Assembly (NCBI GenBank): GCA_011799875.1
Contig: CM022297.1
Location: 516,621,707 to 516,685,706, forward strand
Length of the DNA: 64,000 bases
Direction of reading: 5' to 3'
Origin: Thinopyrum elongatum
Lineage: Eukaryota > Streptophyta > Magnoliopsida > Poales > Poaceae
Every line of letters starts with the position of its first letter. Within the stretch, counting starts at the first letter, position 1. The notes beneath the pieces are model-generated. The model did not search any database. It saw only the letters and a list, made by a program, of their open reading frames with translations, and was not told the origin of the DNA. The translations under genes were made by a program, and so were the position numbers. Below, one piece after another: positions 46,001 to 55,620 of the stretch.

Positions 46001-46585
46001 GATCTTTGTGGGAACCAAAGTGTTGGTTTCGTTTGTGATCCGGGTGTGATCACCGTTTTGGTTACGAGGTAACCCGTCTGGTAAGAGAGTCCGCGGGACT
46101 CAGTGCACATGTTTGATTCACTGCATAAGTAGTATGTTCTTGCATTGGATTTAACTTGCTTAATTGTCATGATATTGTTTGCCATTATGCTTATGCTTGT
46201 TGTGAGCTTGCAAGTACATTCAATGTACTAACCTGGCATGTCATGCCAGCTTTCAGGAATGTCTTACCGGATCGGAGTGCTTCCCGTGTTTAGATCGTGT
46301 CCACATCGGTGTGCCTGTGCTATGGAGTTCCGCTTCGTCGTTGTTCCGCTGCTGCGTAGTTATCATGATCGAGGCCCCTTCATGTTCATTAGATAATGTA
46401 CATATTGTTCAGCCGCACCGCGTGTGCCGCTTGGCCTCGCTACTTGATGTAATATCAAACCTATGTTTCCGCTAGCATCAATAAAGCGGTTGTTTTCTGT
46501 ACCAAGTTGTTGTGTGTTGCCAGAAGACTTGATCTCTGGGCTGGCAATGCAAGGTAAACCGGTTGCTCTGAGCCGGGGTGCCACA
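43042..46585 (+). repeat. S2: 3.5-kb solo LTR of a gypsy element
   Basis: It starts TGTGACATCCTGG and ends GGGGTGCCACA. Flanks are GCTAC (43037-43041) and GCGAC (46586-46590), a duplication with one mismatch inside the M2 5' LTR. No primer site or internal coding region is present. Its order (AT-rich front, GC-rich block at 43740-44600, exon-like patch ending at GCAAGCC near 44960, AT-rich then mixed tail) resembles the long LTR at 14515-18187, though the sequences differ. Orientation is taken from that resemblance. Confidence 0.75.
44903..44959 (+). other. exon-like patch in S2
   Basis: TTGTTTTCAG (acceptor-like) is followed by a short reading EGEACLEENQEECEPPLH and a TAA, then GCAAGCC. The layout resembles the exon-like segment of the other long LTR. 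Splicing is inferred only. Confidence 0.3.
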
Positions 46586-46590
46586 GCGAC

Positions 46591-47141
46591 TGCCTACGGA
46601 CCCGTAGCTCTACAATGAACTACTCACACACCATCGGAGAGGCACCAATGAGGATGATGAACCCCTCCGTGATGGTGTCTAGATTGGATCTCATGGTTCT
46701 GGAACTTGCGGCGGCTGGAATTGTGTTTCGTCGCCTCTCCTAGAGTTTCTGGAATATTTGGGTATTTATAGGGCGAAGAGGCGGTGCGGGAGGCCACCGA
46801 GGTGGGCACAATCCATCAGGGCGTGCCTGGTCTCCCAGGTGTGCCCAGGTGGGTTGTGCCCCCCTCGGGGCACCCCTGTGGTACTTCTCTGGCCCATGTT
46901 GTTCGTTTTTGTCCATAAAAATTCTCCAACAAGTTTCGTTGCATTTGGACTCTGTTTGGTACTGATTTTCTATGAAGTAAAAAACAAGCAAAAAAATCAG
47001 CAACTAGCACTGGGCACTATGTCAATAGGTTAGTCCCAAAAAATGATATAAAGTTGCTATAAAATGATTGTAAAACATCCAAGAATGATAGTATAACAGC
47101 ATGGAACAAGCAAAAATTATAGATACGTTGGAGATGTATCA
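46591..47141 (-). repeat. M2 5' LTR, right segment
   Basis: It resumes TGCCTACGGACCCGTAG and ends GAGATGTATCA (minus-strand LTR start TGATACATCTCC). It carries the GC-rich AGGTGGGCACA block typical of the family. Confidence 0.9.
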
Positions 47142-47319
47142 AACTCCAAATGCCACGAAACATTTTGGAGATTTTCTTCTACCCAGAAGAAACCCAGGGA
47201 GCGAAAGAGCACACGGGAGGAGGCCTGTGGGGCCCACTAGGCACCAGGGCGCACCAGGGGGGCCAGGCATGCCCTGGTGGGTAGTGGAGCCCACGGGAAG
47301 CTCCTCCATCGACTCCCAC
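47142..47319 (+). repeat. Athila-like LTR P1, segment 2
   Basis: It resumes with the second AACTC (47142-47146), continues CAAATGCCACGAAACATT in register with intact copies, and stops at CCCAC (47315-47319), the target of Tat-B. Confidence 0.85.
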
Positions 47320-48261
47320 TATCGTGGTTCGACACGATCACCTATGGGGCCATCAGCCCCTTTGTGGTTCGGCAAGGGGGAAGGGCACATTGCACAAAGA
47401 GCGGAGGTCATAGAACAGCACGACAATGGTGACGCGGTGGTTTTTACCTAGGTTCGGGCCGCCGCGAGGCGTAAAACCCTACTCCGGCTTTGGTGGATTG
47501 AGTGGAAGATCGTGACGAACACGCAGTACTCAAGCCCGGCAAGGTCGCCTCGGGGAGAGCAGCTACGCGCGTATGAGTGTACCAGGGTCTGAATCCTTTC
47601 TAAGGTTGCCTTGGTCCTCCTTTTATAGGTCAAGGGGTTACCACAATGGCAAAACAGTCATTATCCAGTGATTAGGTAGCCACAGTGCTATCATACCTAA
47701 CTCTGCAGACAGGATAGGGTGCATTAAATGCACCGCTTAGTGTCACGTCGTGGATGTAGCCCGGCAAGCCTTGCAGTGCTATTCAACCAATTCTCGCTTG
47801 CCTGCGTGACACGCCTCTGGACGGGTGTCATTTAGGGGTGATCTTTCTCAGAAATGGCTGCCACGTGCCAAATGATAGCCACTTAATCACTTGGGGGCTC
47901 GACACCGCACCAATAGGTGACTTGCGTCACTGTGAGGTGGAGTGGTGGAGCTTTGGCGGGATAGCAGGCGGCCATCGCCTCGGCAACCCTTGCCGGGGAG
48001 ATCTTGGGACTTGTCTTCGGGGTGACCTCGACCTGATCAGGCTCGCCTGCCCGGCAAGGGAGGCTTTTCCCTTGGTGATAACTTATTGTCTTGGCTCGTC
48101 TTGGTCTTCTTGATCCGCCCCTTGATTCCTCAAAGAGATATATCTTCTGCTTGGCCTTGGTGAAGCTTGGTGGAGCTTGCCTTGCTGTTGCCGCGGCGGA
48201 GACGTGCCTGTCCGTGCACAAGTCAGGGGGAAACATACATCCCTGTTTATGTACCCCGATA
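47320..48261 (-). repeat. Tat-B 3' LTR
   Basis: Plus-strand ends are TATCGTGGTTCGACACG and GTACCCCGATA, against TGTCGTGG and GTACCCCCACA in the 5' LTR, so both ends carry CG-to-CA/TA changes. It aligns with 60683-61625 throughout. Confidence 0.9.
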
Positions 48262-48277
48262 GAAGCCCCCGGGCCTT
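48262..48277 (-). other. Tat-B polypurine tract
   Basis: The minus strand reads AAGGCCCGGGGGCTTC directly before the 3' LTR start. Confidence 0.7.
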
Positions 48278-48296
48278 ATCCATACGTGTCGCCGGG

Positions 48297-49870
48297 TGAT
48301 ACGTCTCCAACGTATATATAACTTTTTATTGTTCCATGTTGTTATATTATCATTCTTGGATGTTCTACAATCATTTTATAGCAACTTTATATCATTTTTT
48401 GGGACTAACCTGTTAACATAGTGCCTAGTGCCGGTTGCTATTTTCTACTTGTTTTTTACTTCGCAGGAAATCAATACCAAACGGAGTCCAAACGCAGCGA
48501 AACTTTTTGCAGATTTTTTTTGGACCAGAAGACATCCAGTGGGCTAAAGAAGTACCAAAGAGGGGGCCCGAGGTGAGCACAAGACACCAGGGCGCGCCTG
48601 GGCCCCCAGGCGCGTCCTGATGGGTTGTGCCCACCTCGGTGACCTCCCGCACTGCCTCTTTGCTCTATAAATACCCCAATATTCCAGAAACCCTAGGGGA
48701 GTCGACGAAAATTAATTCCAGCCGCCGCAAGTTCCAGAAACCATAGATCCAATCTAGACACCATCACGGAGGGGTTCATCATCCTCATTGGTGCCTCTCC
48801 AATGATCCGTGAGTAGTTCATTGTAGACCTACAGGTCCGTAGTTAGTAGCTAGATGGCTTTCTCTCTCTCTTTTGATTCTCAATACAACGGTCTCTCGGA
48901 GATCTATTTGATGTAACTCTTTTTTACGGTGTGTTTGTTGGGATCCGATGAACTTTGAGTTTATGATCAGATCTATGTTTTTATCCATGAAAGTTATTTG
49001 AGTCTTTTGATCTCTTATATGCATGATTACTTATAGCCTCATATTTCTTCTCCGATATTTGGGTTTTGTTTGGCCAACTTGATCTATTTATCTTGCAATG
49101 GGAAGAGGCGCTTTGTGATGGGTTCGATCTTACGGTGCTTGATCCCAGTGACAGAAGGGGAAACGACACGTATGTATCGTTGCTATTAAGGATAACAAGA
49201 TGGGGTCTATTTCTACATAAATAGATCTTGTCTACATCATGTCATCGTTCTTATTGCATTACTCTGTTTCTCCATGAACATAATACACTAGATGCATGCT
49301 GGATAGCGGTCGATGTGTGGAGTAATAGTAGTAGATGCAGGCAGGAGTCGGTCTACTAATCTTGGACGTGATGCCTATATAATGTTCATTGACTGGATAT
49401 CGTCATGATTATTTGAAGTTCTATCAATTTCCCAACAGTAATTTGTTTACCCACCGTTTGCTATTTTTCTCAAGAGAAGCCACCTACGGCCCCCGGGTCT
49501 CTTCTTTAATATATTTGCCTTCACGATATATTTTTATTTGCTTTTATTTTCAGATCTATTAATCCAAAAATACAAAAATACCTTGCTGCAATTTTTACTT
49601 ATTTATTTTATCTCGCGTTCCCGCGAGATCTATTTATCCGATCTACTATAATTTTACCTATCCTTTTACCCGTGTGGGATTGACAACCCTCTCTTACGTC
49701 GGGTTGCAAGTCATTGTTCTTTGTGTGCAGGAGCTATTTACGTGGTGTTGCGTGGTTCTCCTACTGGTTCGATAACCTTGGTCTCATCACTGAGGGAAAT
49801 ACATACCATTGCTGTGCTGCATCATCCCTTCCTCTTTGGGGAAATACCGACGTAGTTCAAGCAAACATCA
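48297..49870 (+). repeat. P2 5' LTR
   Basis: It starts TGATACGTCTCCAACGTATA and ends CAAGCAAACATCA. Confidence 0.92.
48666..48673 (+). promoter_or_regulatory. TATA box of the P2 5' LTR
   Basis: TATAAATA follows a GC-rich region and precedes ACCCCAATATTCC. The same box is at 54083-54090 in the 3' LTR. It is the likely start region for the element's RNA. Confidence 0.6.
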
Positions 49871-49881
49871 AAAGGAATTTC

Positions 49882-49898
49882 TGGCGCCGTTGCCGGTG
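49882..49898 (+). other. P2 primer-binding site, Asp-tRNA type
   Basis: TGGCGCCGTTGCCGGTG lies 11 bases after the LTR, with the same spacing as in M1 and M2. Confidence 0.85.
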
Positions 49899-50085
49899 AG
49901 ACAACATCAACATCTACCAGGTTCCTAATCACAAATCTTATCTCCTTGCAATTTACATTATTTGCCATTTGCCTCTCGTTTTCCTCTCCCCCACTTCACA
50001 AAAATTTGCCGTTTTATTCACCCTCTTTTTCGTTCACCATTTTCTCGTCAGATCTGTTTTTGTGTGCACTTTTGTTTGCTTAGTC

Positions 50086-51237
50086 ATGATGCCTCAAAGA
50101 AAATATTATGATGTTCGTTACCGCAATATTTTGCTTGAAATTGAGAAAAGTACTAAGGAATATATGACTACACAATTTGAGCACAACAAATATTTTACTG
50201 AAGAACTTAAGGAACACTCTGTTGTGCAGGAAGCTATAACTAAACAACTTGATAATATTAGTAGAGAGGTTTGCAATCTCCAATCTAAGTATGCTTTTGC
50301 TGAAAGTTTGCTAGGTAAAATATCCGATGCATAGGCTACCCTAGTAAATCAAATGGCCGCTAAACCAATCTTGTTAGAAGATAAACGTGATGAAGATCTT
50401 GAAATGATTGGTGCTTCTTCCATTGATTCCTTGTTTAGTAAAATTAAGATTGATGAAAAAGGGACTAGAGAAGAGTCAACTTTAGCTAGAAGGCGTCCCG
50501 ATAATTTGGAGGGTGAAAATCTTGTTGAAAATTTTGATAAAAGTGGGTTTGAAGAGGTCAAAACTTTAACTAGTGATGTTCCCACTCTTTTGGATTACAA
50601 AGACTTTAATTATTATAGTTGCTCTTTGGTTTATTGTATTTCTTTGTTGCAATCCATGATAAATTCACCCCATGCTTATGAACAAAATAAAGCTTTTACT
50701 AAACATATTGTTGATGCTATGATGAAAGCTTTAGAAGAAAAGTTGGAATTAGAGGTTTCAATTCCTAGAAAATTGCATGATGAATGGGAACCTACTATCA
50801 AAGTCAAGATCAAAAATTATGAGTGCTTTGCTTTATGTGACTTGGGTGCTAGTGTTTCTACAATTCCGAAATCTTTATGTGATGTGCTTGGTCTTACCGA
50901 TATTGAAGAATGTTCTTTAAATTTGCACTTGGCGGATTCTACTATTGAAAAACCTATGGGAAGAATTAATGATGTTCTTATTCTTGCAAATAGGAATTAT
51001 GTGCCCATAGATTTTATTGTTCTTGATATTGATTGCAATCTGTCTTCTCCAATTATTCTTGGTAGACCGTTTTTACGTACTATTGGTGTCATGATTGATA
51101 TGAAAGAAGGCAATATTAAATTTCAATTTCCACTAAGGATGGGTATGGAACACTTCCCTAGAACTAGAATTAAGTCACCATATGAATCAATCATGAGGAC
51201 ATCTTATGGATCTCAAAACAAAGATGACAATACTTAG
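50086..51237 (+). pseudogene. P2 coiled-coil/retropepsin polyprotein, one in-frame stop
   Basis: It starts MMPQRKYYDVRYRN and runs 82 codons, rich in E, K and Q with heptad-like spacing (coiled coil), to a TAG at 50332. After six codons it continues in the same frame (MAAKPILLEDKRDEDLEMIG) to 51237. The second part has a SLFSKIKIDEKGTREESTL linker as in M1. It then has a retropepsin with LCDLGASVSTIP and closing motif IILGRPFL. The gag capsid core present in M1 is absent. It would depend on another element for gag as well as pol. Confidence 0.8.
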
Positions 51238-53699
51238 ATCCTTTGCATTATGCCTAGCTAGGGGCATAAAACGATAGCGCTCGTTGGGAGGCAACCCAAC
51301 TTGTATCTTTTTGCTTTATGGTTTTCTTGCTGTTTTCAATAAAATACCCAATTATTCCTCTGGTTAGATGTGTTTTTGTGGTTTAAATTAGTGTTTGTGC
51401 CAAGCAAAGCCTTTGGGGTGATTTGGGTGATAGTTGATTTGATCTTGCTGAAAAACAGAAACTTTTGCGCTCAGGAAAACAATTATTATTTTTAATAGAA
51501 GAGTGATTTTGATTTGATTTATTTTGCAGGAGATTAATAAACAAATTTCTCCGTTGTCATAATTTTTCAGAATTTTTGGAGTTACATAAGTATTCGAAGT
51601 TTTCAGATTGCTACAGACTGTTCTGTTTTTGAGAGATTCTGTTTTCTTTGCGTTGTGTGCTTGTTTTGATGATTCTATGGTTTCCTTTGAAGAGTTTTTG
51701 CCATAGAAATGTTGGAATACAGTAGATATAATGCAAAAATAAAATATGAATGGGTTTGCAACAGTACTTATAGTAGTGATTTGCTTTCTTATACTAACGG
51801 ATCTCACGAAGGTTTTGTTGAGTTTTGTGTGATTGAAGTTTTCAAATTTTGTGTGAGATCACGATGGATGAAGGAATAATGATTAGCAAAAGGCTAAGCT
51901 TGGAGATGCCCGAGGCACCCCAAGGTAATATTCAAGAAGTATCAAGCAACTAAGCTTGGGGATGCCCCCGAGTGGCATCCCCTCTTTCTTGTAACGACCA
52001 TCGGTATTTTACTTGGAACTATATTTTTATTCGTTACATATTATGAGTTTTGCTTGGAGCGTCTTGTATGATATGAGTCTTTGCTTGTTTTCCTTTTTAT
52101 TTTGAGTCTTGAATCCTTGCTGGACACACCTTTTTGAGAGAGCCAAAAATTATGCTATGCTTGCTCCTATGCTTCACTTAAATCTTTAGAGCCTTGGAAT
52201 TGCTCTAGTGCTTCACTTATATCTTTTTGAGCACGGTGTGCTTTATGAGTTTTGAAAAAATGCTCTCATGCTTCACTTATATTTATTTGAGAGTCAGTAA
52301 AATTTTGAAGAAATTCTCTCTTGCTTCACTTAAATTAATTTGAGAGAAAGAAATATGATGCTCATGTTCTTCACTTATATTTGTTTGAGCTTATTAAAAG
52401 CAACATATGAAATTAGTCCCAAAGTGATAGATATCCAAGGAGGATATAATAGAAACTTTCATGAAGATCATTGGACAAAATAAACTTGATTCTTTGTAAT
52501 AGTTTTGAGATATGATGATAGTGATATGTGAAACATGTTGATGAGTAATTATGCTTTAGTAAGAATATTGGTGTTAAGGTTCGTGATTCCCTATGCAAGC
52601 ACGAAAGTCAATAGTTATGCAATGAAATTACATCCTACTTGTGGTGCATTATTCGGTGTAAGTTATGCTCAATGCTCGCGTATGAGATTTTTCGTTTCTT
52701 GGTTGGATGCTTCTCAATCTTTTGCTAGCCTTAATTTTGCACTAAGTATGATCACTACTTGTGCATCCAAATCCTTTAAACCAGTTTTTGCCATATGAGT
52801 CCACTATACCTACCTATATGCGGTATTTCCGTGCCGTTCTAAGAAAATTTGTATGTGCCATCTCTAATTTTCAAAATAAACTTCTCTTTTGTGTGCTCGT
52901 ACCGCTCGCGAAAAGGTAGGGGTTGGCTAATATATTTCCATGCTAGATGTGTTATTCTCACGATGAGTGTTTATTCACTTGTCATTGCACGAGAGTATGG
53001 CAAAGGTATTAGGGATGCCCAGTCCTGAAATGAAAAATGAATTTACTTTATGTTGTCAAATAATAAATTCCTTGGAAAGTGTTGGTATGGAGGGCACACG
53101 TGGATACGGTTAGCCATGGAAAGTGAAAGTATGGTGGAAAAAGGAATAAACTTTATTTTCTGTTTGGGAACCGCCTATGATATATCTAGCATGGAAAGTA
53201 TTGGGAACTTCTTGATCATTCTTGTTGGCAGGAAAAGCATGCCTCCCAATATGTTTTTATCTCTATTATTTTTTCGCTTTGAGCTCTGGCACCTCTACAA
53301 ATCCCTACTTCCCTCCGCGAAGGGCCTTTCTATTTACTATATGCAATTTTTATTTGAGTCTCCATCTTCTCTTATAAAGCGCCAACTAAGGGGCACTATG
53401 ATCATACTTGAGCATTGGGTGTAGCTAATATGCGAGTGTGTTTCATGAATGGATCAATGATTCAGCATAATGGGCTAGGGATAGCTTGCTTTAGCGTTGA
53501 TATTTTGAAAGACATGGTTGCTTGTTGATATGCTTGAGTATTAAAGTCCTCATGTCAAAACTAGATTATTGCTTTGAATCATATAAAAGTCCAAATGTCC
53601 ATGCTACAAAGAAAAGAATATGCGATGAACATGTTAGGCAGCATTCCAGATCAAAAATTCTGTTTTTATCATTTACCTACTCGAGGACGAGCTGGAATT
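51238..53699. other. P2 non-coding 3' region
   Basis: It begins with the conserved block TCGTTGGGAGGCAACCCAA (a hairpin-like GTTGGGAGGCAACCCAAC). Two AAGCTTGG-type motifs (51894, 51952) and the stem-loop array (52165-52395) follow, then a block shared with M2. No gene is supported. Confidence 0.6.
52165..52395 (+). repeat. stem-loop repeat array in P2
   Basis: Five imperfect units carry TGCTTCACTT or a near match, each bracketed by complementary arms: GCTC...GAGC, GCTC...GAGC, CTCTCA...TGAGAG, CTCTC...GAGAG, GCTCA...TGAGC. Confidence 0.8.
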
Positions 53700-53713
53700 A
53701 AGCTTGGGGATGC
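53700..53713 (+). other. P2 polypurine tract
   Basis: AAGCTTGGGGATGC directly before the 3' LTR; the same motif primes M1 and M2. Confidence 0.85.
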
Positions 53714-55265
53714 TAAAACATCTCCAACATATCTATAATTTGTGATTGTTCCATGCTGTTACATTATCATTCTTGGATGTTTTACAATCATTTTATAGCA
53801 ACTTTATATCATTTTTTGGGACTAACCTATTGACATAGTGCCCAGTACCAGTGGCTGTTTTCTGCTTGTTTTTTACTTCGCAGGAAATCAATACCAAACG
53901 GAGTCCAAATGCAGCGAAACTTTTTGGAGATTTTTTTTGGACCAGAAGACATCCAGTGGGCCAAAGAAGTACCGAAGAGGGGGCCCGAGGTGAGCACAAG
54001 ACACCAGGGCGCGCCTGGGCCCCCAGGCGCACCCTGATGGGTTGTGCCCACCTCGGTGACCTCCCACACCGCCTCTTTGCTCTATAAATACCCCAATATT
54101 CCAGAAACCCTAGGGGAGTCGACGAAAATCAATTCCAGCCGCCGCAAGTTCCAGAAACCACAGATCCAATCTAGACACCATCACGGAGGGGTTCATCATC
54201 CTCATTGGTGCCTCTCCGATGATGCGTGAGTAGTTCATTGTAGACCTACGGGTCCGTAGTTAGTAGCTAGATGGCTTTCTCTCTCTCTCTTTTGATTCTC
54301 AATACAACGGTCTCTCGGAGATCTATTTGATGTAACTCTTTTTTGCGGTGTGTTTGTTGGGATCCGATAAACTTTGAGTTTATGATCAGATCTATGTTTT
54401 TATCCATGAAAGTTATTTGAGTCTTTTGATCTCTTATATGCATGATTACTTATAGCCTCGTATTTCTTCTCCGATATTTGGGTTTTGTTTGGCCAACTTG
54501 ATCTATTTATCTTGCAATGGGAAGAGGTGCTTTGTGATGGGTTCGATCTTACGGTGCTTGATCGTTGCTATTAAGGATAACAAGATGGGGTCTATTTCTA
54601 CATAAATAGATCTTGTCTACATCATGTCATCGTTCTTATTGCATTACTCCGTTTCTCCATGAACTTAATACACTAGATGCATGCTGGATAGCGGTCGATG
54701 TGTGGAGTAATAGTAGTAGATGCAGGCAGGAGTCGGTCTACTAATCTTGGACGTGATGCCTATATAATGATCATTGCCTAGATATCGTCATGATTATTTG
54801 AAGTTCTATCAATTGCCCAACAGTAATTTGTTTACCCACCGTTTGCTATTTTTATCGAGAGAAGCCACTAGTGAAATCTACGGCCCCCGGGTCTCTTCTT
54901 TAATATATTTGCCTTCGTGATCTATTTTTATTTGCTTTTATTTTCAGATCTATTAATCCAAAAATACAAAAATACCTTGCTGCAATTTTTACTTATTTAT
55001 TTTATCTCGCGTTCCCGCGAGATCTATTTATCCAATCTACTATAATTTTACCTATCCTTTTACCCGTGAGGGATTGACAACCCCTCTCTTACGTCGGGTT
55101 GCAAGTACTTGTTCTTTGTGTGCAGGAGCTGTTTACGTGGTGTTGCGTGGTTCTCCTACTGGTTCTATAGCCTTGGTCTCATCACTGAGCGAAATACCTA
55201 CCGTTGATGTGCTGCATCATCCCTACCTCTTTGGGTAAATACCGACGTAGTTCAAGCAAACATCA
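53714..55265 (+). repeat. P2 3' LTR
   Basis: It begins with decayed TAAAACATCTCCAACAT and ends CAAGCAAACATCA. It aligns with the 5' LTR, with a deletion near 54563. Confidence 0.92.
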
Positions 55266-55620
55266 CCGGGCACGTTGGGTTAGGCCCTAAATAGTGCATG
55301 GACACGCGTCAAAGGAGTGCTGCACGTGCAGCAGTTGTGATGACTAGTCAAACCAACGTCCACTCCGCGTAATTACCGCAGGTCGTGGGGCCGTAGGACT
55401 GTAGCAGATAATGTAAAACGGTAACTTTCTGAGGGAAAGCAGCGAAGAGTCGCCCCTTCCCCCACGTTCGTTCCTCATAAAAAGGAAAAATGCGAAGGGG
55501 CTCGGCTCATTCGCACACGTTTCTCCACCATCTTCCTCCTCAAGCCAAGCAACTACTCCCGCGCTCACATTCGCCTCCGACGCCTCACCCATCCTTCTCT
55601 CCCTTCCAGGGCTCCTGAGG

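Larger units (their letters stand above)
36814..47141 (-). mobile_element. M2: Athila-like element with an orphan ORF, carrying a solo LTR in its 5' LTR
   Basis: Minus-strand element; 3' LTR 36814-38402, 5' LTR 41996-43041 plus 46591-47141, perfect duplication AACTC (36809-36813 and 47142-47146). Primer-binding site and polypurine tract are both recognisable. The internal region (38403-41995) has neither gag nor pol; it carries a broken gene of unknown family. LTRs and 3' non-coding region resemble those of M1 and P2. Confidence 0.92.
48297..55265 (+). mobile_element. P2: Athila-like element, coiled-coil plus protease type, non-autonomous
   Basis: 6,969 bp; 5' LTR 48297-49870 (1,574 bp), 3' LTR 53714-55265 (1,552 bp), perfect duplication CCGGG (48292-48296 and 55266-55270). 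It inserted 35 bp inside the 3' LTR boundary of Tat-B. It has a primer site, polypurine tract and TATAAATA boxes in both LTRs. It codes for a shortened gag/protease with one stop and no RT or integrase. The 3' LTR lacks about 30 bp of the 5' LTR (the CCCAGTGACAGAAGG stretch at 49145) and has a decayed start, TAAAACATCTCC. Confidence 0.93.
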
